From NCBI RefSeq assembly GCF_007992495.1, contig NZ_BKAJ01000011.1, positions 16,402 to 80,401 of the forward strand: a DNA stretch of 64,000 nucleotides, given 5' to 3'. Position numbers and translations under genes: made by a program. The DNA is from Reyranella soli (GTDB lineage: Bacteria; Pseudomonadota; Alphaproteobacteria; Reyranellales; Reyranellaceae). This document shows positions 50,661-58,710 of this stretch, one piece after another; position 1 is the first letter of the stretch; each line of letters begins with the position of its first letter. The notes below the pieces were generated by a model. It saw nothing but the letters and a program-made list of their open reading frames with translations. It made no database searches and was not told where the DNA came from.

Positions 50661-51578
50661 CTATGCCGGAGGGCGCTGGAGCGTGAAGTCCCTGGGACCT
50701 CTCTGGGCCCGGGTCGGGGCCGTCGGCAATCCCTGAAGGACTTCCCTCATATCGGTATAGAAGTCGTTAACGGGTGGCGGCGCCGGTTGGTAGAGCAGAT
50801 ACCACACGTGTGAAAGGTCCTCGCCCGGAGGGGGCTTTGTGCCTTTGACGTAGCGCTGATAGTAGCCGGTGCACTCGATGCTATTGCAGCCGGCCGGAAT
50901 GCCCGCGCCCGGGAAGCCTTTCAGGCCGAGAGGAACCGCGCCGTGGTTTATGGGCAGTTTCTCCGACGTCTTGAGCGCGTCGTCGTCGGCGCTGCCATAA
51001 GCCGTCAGGTCGATGCAGTTGCTCAAGAAGTTGTTGAGCAGGACCGAACCGGCTTGATAGTTCTGGCGATCGACGTCCGAAGCCGCCATCAACACGTGGT
51101 TGATCTTGGTGGCGCCAGCCGCATTCTGAAACGCCGTCTCCGTCACATAGGCTCCCATGGAGTGGGCAAACAGGTGCACGTTCGCCGAGCCGAACTTGTT
51201 GACGAAGAACTTGAGACAGTCGGGAATGAGATGCGGCGCACTCAGTTTTGCATTCGTCTTGTCTTCTTTGTACGTCATGAAGCCGCTGTTTCCGCTCGGC
51301 CAATCGAAGCTGACAAGGGATATTCCGGACGGGACATGCTGCTTGATCGTGTTGTGCCGGGAAACGGCTTTGGTGGCGTCGTTGCCGAACCCATGAATGA
51401 ACACCAGCACCGCCGTGCCGGAAATGTCGCCCAGCCACCTGTCCCGGTCGGTCTTGTCGGTGATCAGGTTGTAAGTCGCCTTGGTGTCCGGGATCTCGAT
51501 GTAGGTCGTCGAGCCCATGTCCGTGCCGGGCGTTCCGTCCGGCGCGCTACTGCGCAAGCTGATCAAATAGTTGGTCAT
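50661..51578 (-). CDS. Alpha/beta hydrolase (DUF900-like)
   Basis: 305 residues. The strand VLVFIHGFGNDATKAVSRH and the nucleophile elbow HLFAHSMGAYVTETAF (Ser in H-S-M-G) identify a serine hydrolase of the DUF900 type. HVLMAASDVDRQNY follows, with the likely acid residue. The start at 51578 is chosen because gggggagatgcc lies directly upstream; an earlier in-frame start at 51650 lacks a site. No signal peptide is visible. The region has lower GC than its neighbours. The function is unknown. Confidence 0.82.
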   Translation of the reverse strand: MTNYLISLRSSAPDGTPGTDMGSTTYIEIPDTKATYNLITDKTDRDRWLGDISGTAVLVFIHGFGNDATKAVSRHNTIKQHVPSGISLVSFDWPSGNSGFMTYKEDKTNAKLSAPHLIPDCLKFFVNKFGSANVHLFAHSMGAYVTETAFQNAAGATKINHVLMAASDVDRQNYQAGSVLLNNFLSNCIDLTAYGSADDDALKTSEKLPINHGAVPLGLKGFPGAGIPAGCNSIECTGYYQRYVKGTKPPPGEDLSHVWYLLYQPAPPPVNDFYTDMREVLQGLPTAPTRAQRGPRDFTLQRPPA

Positions 51579-51756
51579 GGCATCTCCCCCATCGTCTTCG
51601 ACTGGATACGGGAACGTGGCGACTGCCATCGGGAATGCGCTTGGCATCACCCTTAACTATGGGTTGATGAGGTAACACACCTATAGCGTGTAATCGAATC
51701 GAATCACTCGCCTTTTGCGCATACCTAAAAACAGTGACGAAGAGGATTGGAAGCGC

Positions 51757-52800
51757 CTACAGGTCGGCCCCGACAGCGTTGCCGACAGTGGCGAAGCCGT
51801 CACGGGCAAGCAGGGCTGCCAGTTCATCCTTGATGCGACGGATGAGCGGCGGGCCCTCGTAGACCATCATCGAGTAGAGCTGCACCAGCGTGGCGCCGGC
51901 GCGGATCTTGGCGTAGGCGTCGGCTCCCGAGCCGATGCCGCCGCAGCCGATCAGCGGGAACTGGCCCTCGACGCGCCGCGCTGCGCGGCGCAGCACCTCC
52001 GTCGACAGGCTCGTGAGGGGAGCACCGGACAGGCCGCCCGCCTCGTCGCGTCGCGTCGAGCGCAGCGTCGGCGGTCGCGACAGCGTGGTGTTGCCGACAA
52101 TGATGCCGTCCATCCGAAGCTCGCGGCAGACGGCGACGATGTCGTCGAGGTCGTCGTCGGTTGCATCGGGCGCGATCTTGACGACCAGCGGCACCGGCTT
52201 GGCGGCGATGGCGTCCTGCACGCGCTTCAACAGATCGGCGAGCTGCTCGCGGCCCTGCAAGTTGCGCAGGCCCGGCGTATTGGGTGACGAGACGTTGCAG
52301 ACGAGATAGTCGGCGTAGCGCGCGAGCGCCTTGCAGCCGACGACGTAGTCGGCGGCGCGGTCGGTGCTGTCCTTGTTGGCCCCGACATTGACGCCGATGA
52401 AGCCGCGTCGCGGGCGCGTGGCAAGCCGCGAGCGCACGGCATCGAGGCCCTGGCCGGGAAAGCCCATGCGGTTGATGACGCCGCGATCCTCGGGCAGGCG
52501 GAACAGGCGGGGACGCGGATTGCCGTCCTGCGGCCGCGGCGTGACGCTACCGATCTCGACCAGGCCGAAGCCGACGTTGAGCAGGGCATTGGGGACCTCG
52601 GCATTCTTGTCGAAGCCCGCCGCCAGTCCGATCGGATTGGGCAAGGTGCGGCCCCAGACCTTGACGGCGAGCGACGGCGAGTCGGCGCGCCGGTCGGCCG
52701 GCAGCAGGCCAGCCTTCAGGGCCCTGACCGCGAGCCCGTGCGCCGCCTCCGCGTCGAGGCGGGACAGGAAGAAGTCGGCGAATTGGTACCAGGCGGCCAT
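51757..52800 (-). CDS. pyrD: Dihydroorotate dehydrogenase (quinone)
   Basis: 347 residues, class 2, membrane-linked. It oxidises dihydroorotate to orotate with quinone in pyrimidine synthesis. The N-terminal helices (AWYQFADFFLSRLDAEAAHGLAVRALKAG) insert at the membrane. FMN-binding motifs are NPIGLAAGFDKNAEVPNAL and IGCGGIGSGADAYAKIRAGA. The catalytic serine is in NVSSPNTPGLRNLQ. The chain length and N-terminus separate it from class 1 enzymes. It is a single gene. Confidence 0.95.
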   Translation of the reverse strand: MAAWYQFADFFLSRLDAEAAHGLAVRALKAGLLPADRRADSPSLAVKVWGRTLPNPIGLAAGFDKNAEVPNALLNVGFGLVEIGSVTPRPQDGNPRPRLFRLPEDRGVINRMGFPGQGLDAVRSRLATRPRRGFIGVNVGANKDSTDRAADYVVGCKALARYADYLVCNVSSPNTPGLRNLQGREQLADLLKRVQDAIAAKPVPLVVKIAPDATDDDLDDIVAVCRELRMDGIIVGNTTLSRPPTLRSTRRDEAGGLSGAPLTSLSTEVLRRAARRVEGQFPLIGCGGIGSGADAYAKIRAGATLVQLYSMMVYEGPPLIRRIKDELAALLARDGFATVGNAVGADL

Positions 52801-52878
52801 GATCGCTGGTTAGCAGAGATCGCCTGTGGAGCGCTCATTGCTGAGACCGCGGGCGTCTCGCCCGCCTTATGCTTCTTC

Positions 52879-52919
52879 GGAGCGCGGACCTCCATGAGCG
52901 GGCCAGAGGCCCGCGCTCC
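52879..52919. repeat. Palindrome family D, copy 2
   Basis: GGAGCGCGG at its left and CCGCGCTCC at its right are reverse complements, and its right half (AGCGGGCCAGAGGCCCGCGC) is shared with 28903-28953. The left half has diverged, so the long stem is broken. It is preceded by a small hairpin GCGGGC-GTCTC-GCCCGC near 52849-52865. It lies between the start of pyrD and the SDR stop. Confidence 0.7.
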
Positions 52920-52927
52920 CGAAAGAC

Positions 52928-53644
52928 TCAGGCCTTCCCGTAGACCGGCATCACCGCGCCGGAATTGATCGTCTCCGACAGGCTGCAGTGCGCCACGATC
53001 AGCTCGGCGATGGCCGTGGGCTTGACCCAGGTGTCGTGCTTGGCGGTCGGCATGTCCTTGCGGTTGGCCGGCGTGTCGATCGTCGACGGCGCGAGTGCGA
53101 TCGCCGAGATGTCGTCGTTCTTCAGCTCCTCCGCCAGCGCCACGGTGAAGGCCGCGACGGCGGCCTTGGACGCCGTGTAGGCGGTCATGTTGGCGCCCTG
53201 GCGTGGGTTGAGGGCAGGGCGGGCGGCGATGTTGACGATGTGCCCGCCGCGCTTGACGCCATCTGGGCCGCCCTTGCGGAAATTGGCGACGGCGGCGCGG
53301 CAGCTCAGCGCGCAGGAGACGACGTTCATCGACAGCTGCTGCTGCAGGACCTTGACCGAGCTGTCGGCGATCGGCGCATAGGCAAAGCCGCCGGCGATGT
53401 TCACCACGGCATGCAGCGGCGGCAGCTTGGCGTAAAACGCATCGACCGAGTCCTCGCTCGACAAATCGACGCTGGGCACGACCTCGATCTGCTTGCTGTC
53501 GGGCAGGTGGCCGGTCGGCGGCGTCGCCTCGATCGCCGGGATGTGGCAGGTGGCGCCCGCCTCGATGAAGGCCTTCACCACGGCCGAGCCCAACGCGCCG
53601 GTTCCGCCGGTGACAACGACATGCCGATCCTTGAGCGACTGCAT
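52928..53644 (-). CDS. SDR family NAD(P)-dependent oxidoreductase
   Basis: 238 residues. The nucleotide-binding motif is VVVTGGTGALGSAVVKAF. The catalytic pair is in MTAYTASKAAVAAFTVALAEEL (Tyr-x-x-x-Lys). NIAGG takes the place of NNAG. The protein resembles dihydropteridine-reductase-like SDRs with the same T-G-G-T-G-A-L-G loop. The ATG at 53644 has ggag 5 bases upstream; a GTG two codons earlier is less likely. The substrate is not evident. Confidence 0.88.
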   Translation of the reverse strand: MQSLKDRHVVVTGGTGALGSAVVKAFIEAGATCHIPAIEATPPTGHLPDSKQIEVVPSVDLSSEDSVDAFYAKLPPLHAVVNIAGGFAYAPIADSSVKVLQQQLSMNVVSCALSCRAAVANFRKGGPDGVKRGGHIVNIAARPALNPRQGANMTAYTASKAAVAAFTVALAEELKNDDISAIALAPSTIDTPANRKDMPTAKHDTWVKPTAIAELIVAHCSLSETINSGAVMPVYGKA

Positions 53645-53707
53645 TTCCACTCCTCAACAGGGAGGAGGAGTGGAGATCAGACCGAGGCCTCTAATCAAGC
53701 CTCAAGT

Positions 53708-53862
53708 TTCCTCCTCTTCGCCCTCCCCGGGGAGGATACAGGAGGGGGAGAGCCGCACAGGCGATCTCGCAATGATGAGATCATTCTGATCTGAAATGAC
53801 CTGACGTCACGTCGGTAGCCTACCCCCTCCCGTATCCTCCCCCGCAAGCGGGGGAGGAGAAG
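53708..53862. repeat. Family E composite palindromic element, copy 1
   Basis: GGGGAGGATACAGGAGGGGG (53729-53748) and CCCCCTCCCGTATCCTCCCC (53823-53842) form inverted ends about 94 bp apart. The core holds several GATC-rich words, and the right end has an extra CTCCCCCG-type hairpin. The second copy at 57456-57608 has nearly the same spacing (93 bp) but a different core. It occupies the gap between the SDR gene and the tandem secreted-protein genes. Confidence 0.75.
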
Positions 53863-53871
53863 AAAGTCAGG

Positions 53872-54441
53872 CTACCTCCTGTCGCTGCCGCCGAGCTGCG
53901 GGCGAAGCGCGGGCGAATCGCTCCAGATGACCTGGAAGAGTTGGCGGAACAGCTCGGCGATGCGCGGATCGGCCGGGCCCGTGGCCGCCGTCCAGGCGGT
54001 CGTCTCCGACAGGACCTGGTCGTTCCGGCAGTAAACGGCGAAGACGTAGAAGACGCCCGGACGTCCCGGCTTGAAGCGCGGCGGTACGCCCGCGCACACC
54101 GAGTTCGAGCCGTAGTCGTTGGCCGGATCGAAGGTCAGAACCAGCCGGTAGTAGGGGCGCGGCCGCTCGGGCGGATCGGCATAGGTGAAGGTCAGCGCCG
54201 GCCGCGGCTTGGCGGCCTGCATCATCGGCAGCAGATCCTGCGCGACCGTGCCGGGATCGACGCTGGGGAACGCGGTGCCGTACAGAATGACCTGGAAGTT
54301 CCGGCCGTCCGCGGCAGCGAAGAATTCGCGGTAGTCATATTGCGGGGCGTAGTAGGTGCCGCCGATCACGGCCGCCAAGGCGGCTGCGGGAAGGCCGAAC
54401 AGCCCCAGCAGCGCGACGATGATCTTCCTTGGCAAGCGCAT
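53872..54441 (-). CDS. Secreted protein of unknown function (paralogue 1)
   Basis: 189 residues. The N-terminus (KIIVALLGLFGLPAAALAA) is a signal peptide. The mature protein has the pattern VIGGTYYAPQYDYREFFAA, DGRNFQVILYG, LTFTYADPPERPRPYYRLVL, FDPANDYGSNSVCAGVPPRF, FYVFAVYCRNDQVLSETTAW. Two cysteines are shared with the next gene and may form a disulfide. I recognise no family. It is a tandem duplicate of 54667-55236, same strand and same length. Confidence 0.82.
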   Translation of the reverse strand: MRLPRKIIVALLGLFGLPAAALAAVIGGTYYAPQYDYREFFAAADGRNFQVILYGTAFPSVDPGTVAQDLLPMMQAAKPRPALTFTYADPPERPRPYYRLVLTFDPANDYGSNSVCAGVPPRFKPGRPGVFYVFAVYCRNDQVLSETTAWTAATGPADPRIAELFRQLFQVIWSDSPALRPQLGGSDRR

Positions 54442-54547
54442 TTCACGACTCCTGCAGATACGTCCCCGGCGGACGCATCCTACCACGTTCCTCCGGTCTG
54501 AGCCCGGAGTGTACGCTCAGGAAACCGTGAAACCCGTCTCGACTAAA

Positions 54548-54587
54548 GCACAATCCGCCTAGCTGGAATCAGCTGGGCGGATTGTGC
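54548..54587. repeat. Strong hairpin between the two paralogues
   Basis: GCACAATCCGCC (54548-54559) pairs with GGCGGATTGTGC (54576-54587), with an inner AGCTG/CAGCT stem and a 4-base loop. It lies in the intergenic space next to an even longer palindrome at 54617. It may end transcription of the upstream paralogue; there is no U-run. Confidence 0.8.
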
Positions 54588-54616
54588 CTCTTGCAACAAG
54601 CATCGCCCGTGCGCGC

Positions 54617-54662
54617 AAATCCAGTCAGATCGAACCGCGCGCGGTTCGATCTGACTGGATTT
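54617..54662. repeat. 46-bp perfect palindrome without loop
   Basis: AAATCCAGTCAGATCGAACC (54617 onward) continues to a 23-base arm that is the exact reverse complement of 54640-54662. There is no spacer. The palindrome starts 4 bp after the stop of the upstream paralogue on the minus strand. Perfect palindromes of this size often extrude cruciforms and are unstable, so its presence is notable. Confidence 0.9.
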
Positions 54663-54666
54663 CGCC

Positions 54667-55236
54667 CTAGCGGCGCATGGGGCTGCCGTTCAGGTGCCGG
54701 TACATCGAATCGGGGAAGATCACCGGGAACAGCTGGCGAAACAGCTCGCCGATTCGCGGATCGTTCGGGGCGTTCGCGGGTGTCCAGGCTGTCGTCTCCG
54801 TCAGGACCTGGTCGTTGCGGCAATAGACGGCGAATACGTAGAACACGCTGGGAGTTCCTTGCTTGAATCGCGGCGGCACGCCGGCACACACTTGGCTCGA
54901 GGCGTAGTCGTTGGCCGGGTCGAAGGTCAGGACCAGCCGGTAGTAGGGATGCGGCCGTTCCGGCGGATCGGCGTAGGTGAAGGTGAGCGCCGGCCGCGGC
55001 TTGGCGGCTTGCATGATTGGCAACAGGGCGTTCGCCACGTCGTTCGGCGCGACACCGGGGAGGGCCGGGACGCCGTTCAGGATCACCTGGAAGTTGCGGC
55101 CGTCGCTAGCGGCGAAGAACTCTGCATAGTCGTACTGCGGAGCGTAATAGGAGCCGCCGATCACCGCCGCGGATGCGGTCGACGACAATGCCGTCAATGC
55201 CAGAAGAGAGCCGATGAGCTTGCTGCGCAGTCGCAT
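54667..55236 (-). CDS. Secreted protein of unknown function (paralogue 2)
   Basis: 189 residues with a signal peptide (LIGSLLALTALSSTASAA). The mature sequence matches the neighbour over most of its length: VIGGSYYAPQYDYAEFFAA, DGRNFQVILNG, LTFTYADPPERPHPYYRLVL, FDPANDYASSQVCAGVPPRF, FYVFAVYCRNDQVLTETTAW. The ATG at 55236 has aggagg upstream. Equal length and full-length similarity show tandem duplication followed by divergence at both ends. The function is unknown; an exported role is likely. Confidence 0.82.
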   Translation of the reverse strand: MRLRSKLIGSLLALTALSSTASAAVIGGSYYAPQYDYAEFFAASDGRNFQVILNGVPALPGVAPNDVANALLPIMQAAKPRPALTFTYADPPERPHPYYRLVLTFDPANDYASSQVCAGVPPRFKQGTPSVFYVFAVYCRNDQVLTETTAWTPANAPNDPRIGELFRQLFPVIFPDSMYRHLNGSPMRR

Positions 55237-55326
55237 GCATGTCCTCCTGTCGAAGACCTTCAAGCTATGGCGCCGGCCCGCCGCTTCATCTCACATTCGC
55301 GTGCCCTGTCAGTGAGCTGTAACCCG

Positions 55327-57342
55327 CTAAACGTCGAGATCGCGGGCAAATTTCGCGTGCTCCTGGATGAAGGCGTAGCGCTTCTCCGGCTTGCGCCCCA
55401 TCAGATCGTCGACCAGCGACTTCGTCTTCATCGCTTCCGTACGGGTCTCCGTGGTGGCCGTCGTCGGCACGTCGACCTTGAGCAGCGTACGCTTGCCGAT
55501 ATCCATCGTCGTTTCGCGCAGATGGACCGACTGCATCTCACCCAGGCCCTTGAAGCGCGTGATCTCGACCTTGCCGCCGCCGAACACGTCGCGGATCAAC
55601 TCGTCCTTGTGCTTCTCGTCGCGGGCATACTCGGTCTTGCCGCCCTTGCTGATGCGGAAGAGCGGCGGCTGCGCGAGGAAGAGATGGCCGCGCTCGATCA
55701 GTTCGGGCATCTCGCGATAGAAGAACGTCATCAGCAGCGAGGCGATATGGGCGCCGTCGACGTCGGCGTCGGTCATGATGATGACCCGCTCGTAACGCAG
55801 CCGATCGTCGTTGTAATGGGCGCCCGAGCCGCAGCCCAATGCCTGGATGAGGTCCTGGATTTCCTGGTTCTCGCGCAGCTTCTCGGCCGAGGCGCTGGCC
55901 ACGTTCAGGATCTTGCCGCGCAGTGGCAGGATCGCCTGGGTCTCGCGGTTGCGCGCCGCCTTGGCCGAGCCGCCCGCCGAATCGCCCTCGACCAGGAAGA
56001 TCTCGGTGCCCTCCGATGCGCTGTTGGAGCAGTCGGCGAGCTTGCCGGGCAGGCGCAGCTTGCGCGTCGCGGTCTTGCGCTGCTGCTCGCGATCCTGGCG
56101 GCGGCGCAGTCGCTCCTCGGCCTTGCCGATGACGTGCTCGAGCAGGACGTTGCCCGCTTCCTTGTTGCCGGTCAGCCAGTGCTCGAAATTGTCGCCGACG
56201 ATGGTCTCGGTGAGCTTGTTGGCCTCGACGCTGACCAGCTTCTCCTTGGTCTGACCCTGGAACTGCGGCTGCTCGATGAATATCGAGACCAGGGCCGCGG
56301 CGCCCTCGATCACGTCGTCGGCGGTGATGATCGAGCCCTTGCGGTTGCCAGTCAGCTCGGCATAGCGCTTCAGGCCGCGCACCAGGGCGCTGCGGAACCC
56401 GGACTCGTGCGTGCCGCCCTCGGCCGTCGGCACGGTGTTGCAGTAGGAGCGGACGAAGCCTTCCTCGTCGCTCGGCCACCACACCGCCCATTCGACCTTG
56501 CCGCCAGCCGTGCCGTTGGTCTCGCTCTTGGCCTCGCCGGCGAAGGGCTGCGGCACGATGGTGGCGCGCTCGCCGATCTCCGACTTCACGAAGTCTTCCA
56601 GGCCGCCGGGGAAGTGGAACGATTCCTCCTCGGGGATGGTGCCACCTTTCAGCAGGCTCTTGGCGCACTTCCAGCGGATTTCGACGCCGCGGAACAGGTA
56701 GGCCTTGGAGCGTGCCATGCGGTAGAGCCGCTCGGGAACGAAGGCCTGCTTGCCGAAGATCTCGGGATCGGGATGGAAGGTCGTCGTCGTGCCGCGCCGG
56801 TTGGGGGCGGGGCCGGCGGACTTCAGCTTGGTCGTCGGCTTGCCGCGCGAGAAGCTCTGCGTCCAGGCCTGGCGGTCGCGCGCCACCTCGACGACCAGCT
56901 CGTCGGACAGCGCATTCACCACCGAGACGCCGACACCGTGCAGGCCGCCGGACGTCGCGTAGACCTTGCTGTCGAACTTGCCGCCGGAATGCAGGGTGGT
57001 GAGGATGACCTCCAGCGCCGACTTGTTCTTGAACTTCGGGTGAGGATCGATCGGGATGCCGCGGCCATTGTCGCGGATCAGGATGCGGTTGCCCTCGAGC
57101 ACCTCCAGATAGATCGTGTCGGCGTGGCCGGCGACGGCCTCGTCCATGGAGTTGTCGAGCACCTCGGCCACGAGATGATGCATGGCCCGTTCATCGGTGC
57201 CGCCGATATACATGCCAGGGCGCTTGCGGACGGGCTCCAGTCCCTCCAGCACCTCGATGTGACGGGCCGTGTAGGAAGTATCCTTGGCCGCGGCGGCGCG
57301 CTTGCCACCCGACCGGTCGAACAGATCGCCGTTCTTCGCCAT
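55327..57342 (-). CDS. parE: DNA topoisomerase IV subunit B
   Basis: 671 residues. ParE is the ATPase subunit of the enzyme that unlinks replicated chromosomes. The GHKL ATP-binding motifs are LDNSMDEAVAGHADTIYL, DNGRGIPIDPH and GGLHGVGVSVVNALSDEL. The TOPRIM motif is EIFLVEGDSAGGSAKAARNR with MTDADVDGAHIASLL. The length and absence of the GyrB-type insert support ParE over GyrB. The parC partner is not in the window. A family E palindrome occupies the divergent gap upstream. Confidence 0.93.
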   Translation of the reverse strand: MAKNGDLFDRSGGKRAAAAKDTSYTARHIEVLEGLEPVRKRPGMYIGGTDERAMHHLVAEVLDNSMDEAVAGHADTIYLEVLEGNRILIRDNGRGIPIDPHPKFKNKSALEVILTTLHSGGKFDSKVYATSGGLHGVGVSVVNALSDELVVEVARDRQAWTQSFSRGKPTTKLKSAGPAPNRRGTTTTFHPDPEIFGKQAFVPERLYRMARSKAYLFRGVEIRWKCAKSLLKGGTIPEEESFHFPGGLEDFVKSEIGERATIVPQPFAGEAKSETNGTAGGKVEWAVWWPSDEEGFVRSYCNTVPTAEGGTHESGFRSALVRGLKRYAELTGNRKGSIITADDVIEGAAALVSIFIEQPQFQGQTKEKLVSVEANKLTETIVGDNFEHWLTGNKEAGNVLLEHVIGKAEERLRRRQDREQQRKTATRKLRLPGKLADCSNSASEGTEIFLVEGDSAGGSAKAARNRETQAILPLRGKILNVASASAEKLRENQEIQDLIQALGCGSGAHYNDDRLRYERVIIMTDADVDGAHIASLLMTFFYREMPELIERGHLFLAQPPLFRISKGGKTEYARDEKHKDELIRDVFGGGKVEITRFKGLGEMQSVHLRETTMDIGKRTLLKVDVPTTATTETRTEAMKTKSLVDDLMGRKPEKRYAFIQEHAKFARDLDV

Positions 57343-57455
57343 GCTTCTTGTCTTTCCTCGGCCGCGCGAGGGGGTCGCTGGTTGGCCGGTATCTCGTTGA
57401 TATGGTAGGAAAACCGCGAAAAATCAACAATTCCTTGTCATTCTGCCTTGTCTCA

Positions 57456-57608
57456 TATCCTCCCCCGTCATACGGGGGAGGATACAGGAGGGGGTGGGGC
57501 CACAGGGCAGATGTGGGCCAATTTTCAGATCATGATCTCTCCCTTTGAGAGGTCATCCTTGCGGCTTTCCCCCTCCTTTATCCTCCCCCTTGTGACGGGG
57601 GAGGAAAT
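57456..57608. repeat. Family E composite palindromic element, copy 2
   Basis: The left end is a perfect 13-bp-stem hairpin (TATCCTCCCCCGT, 57456-57468, with its mirror to 57484). GGGGAGGATACAGGAGGGGG and CCCCCTCC (57569) are again about 93 bp apart. The core includes GATCATGATCTC. The element lies in the divergent promoter region of parE and the thioesterase gene, so it may affect both transcripts. Confidence 0.75.
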
Positions 57609-57628
57609 AAGAAAAGGATAGACACTGA

Positions 57629-58027
57629 ATGCCCGACACCCACCGCGACCCGATTGTCAGGACGGTGCCGCACCCCTCCGACATGAACGGCAATGGCGAC
57701 ATTTTCGGCGGCTGGGTGCTGTCGCAGATGGATACGGCGGGCGGGGCGCTGGCCGGCCGCGTCGCCAAGGGCCGGGTCGCGACCGTGGCCATCACTGCCA
57801 TGACCTTCGTCGAGCCGATCAAGGTCGGTGACTGGGTGTCGATCTATGGCGAGGTCACCAAGGTCGGCCGGACTTCGATCACCATCGCGCTCGAGACCGT
57901 GGTGCAGCGTCGGCACGAGAGCACCGAGCGGCGTGTGACGCACGGCACGTTCGTGTTCGTGGCGATCGACGACGAGGGGCAGCCGCGGCCGGTGCCGAAG
58001 GCCGAATCGCCGGTGGCAACCGCATGA
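57629..58027 (+). CDS. Acyl-CoA thioesterase (YciA-like hotdog)
   Basis: 132 residues, a single hotdog domain that hydrolyses short or medium acyl-CoA. The N-terminal HPSDMNGNGDIFGGWVLSQMDTAGG carries the conserved aspartate. VATVAITAMTFVEPIKVGDW and TEVVQRRHE-type segments follow. The downstream DUF1007 gene overlaps its stop by ATGA, so they are cotranslated, an unexpected pairing. Confidence 0.9.
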   Translation: MPDTHRDPIVRTVPHPSDMNGNGDIFGGWVLSQMDTAGGALAGRVAKGRVATVAITAMTFVEPIKVGDWVSIYGEVTKVGRTSITIALETVVQRRHESTERRVTHGTFVFVAIDDEGQPRPVPKAESPVATA

Positions 58028-58710
58028 AGCCCGTCCTTGCCCTGGCACTTTCCCTTGCCACTTCACTGGCCGCGCTGCTCGCCCCGACGATCGCCCAGGC
58101 GCATCCGCACATCTGGATCCAGCAGGTCGTGCGCGCCGTCGCCAAGGACGGCAAGTACACCCATGTCGAGATCGAATGGCGCTTCGATCCGTTTGCCAGC
58201 GAGATCGAGATCCCGCTGATCGACGAGAACAAGGACGGCAAGTTCTCGAGCGCCGAGATCAAGGCGCTCGAAGGCGACATGATGCCGGAGCTGAAGAAAA
58301 ACGGCTTCCTGACCTGGCTCAATGCCGGAGGCAAGGACGTGCGGCCGGCCAAGCCGCCGGCCTTCACCGCGCGTATCGACGATCCGGCGAGCTTCACCTT
58401 GCCCGACTGGGATCGCTCGGCCGGCGACAAGGCCGGCATGCCGATGCCGGAGAACAAGCGCGCCAGCCAGCCGGCCGGCCCGCGGCCCACGGGACCGCGC
58501 AACCTCGTCTACGTCATGCGCTTCGACTTGCCGCAGCCTGCCAAGGTCTTCTCGATCACCACCTTCGATCCCGATGATTTCATCCGCATCGAGGTCAACA
58601 AGGACCAGATCCCGGCCGGCTGCGCGCTGGCCAAGAGCACGACCTACAAGGCCGAGTTCGTGCGCGGCTATCCCGTCTTCGCCGACACCATGACATGCCA
58701 GCTTCCGTGA
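58024..58710 (+). CDS. DUF1007 family periplasmic protein
   Basis: 228 residues. The N-terminus (LALALSLATSLAALLAPTIAQA) is a signal peptide. The mature part begins HPHIWIQQVVRAV, continues VEIEWRFDPFASEIEIPLIDENKDGKFSSAEI, an EF-hand-like acidic loop (DENKDGKFS), and ends near YPVFADTMTCQLP. DUF1007 proteins usually accompany NicO/RcnA metal exporters, and the next gene is one. A metal-binding accessory role is likely but not shown. Confidence 0.9.
   Translation: MKPVLALALSLATSLAALLAPTIAQAHPHIWIQQVVRAVAKDGKYTHVEIEWRFDPFASEIEIPLIDENKDGKFSSAEIKALEGDMMPELKKNGFLTWLNAGGKDVRPAKPPAFTARIDDPASFTLPDWDRSAGDKAGMPMPENKRASQPAGPRPTGPRNLVYVMRFDLPQPAKVFSITTFDPDDFIRIEVNKDQIPAGCALAKSTTYKAEFVRGYPVFADTMTCQLP

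Noticed and set aside
54694..57408. Open frame of about 900 codons on the plus strand, antisense to parE
   Set aside because: It mirrors parE codon by codon in an antisense frame and shows no motif of its own; a GC-content artefact.
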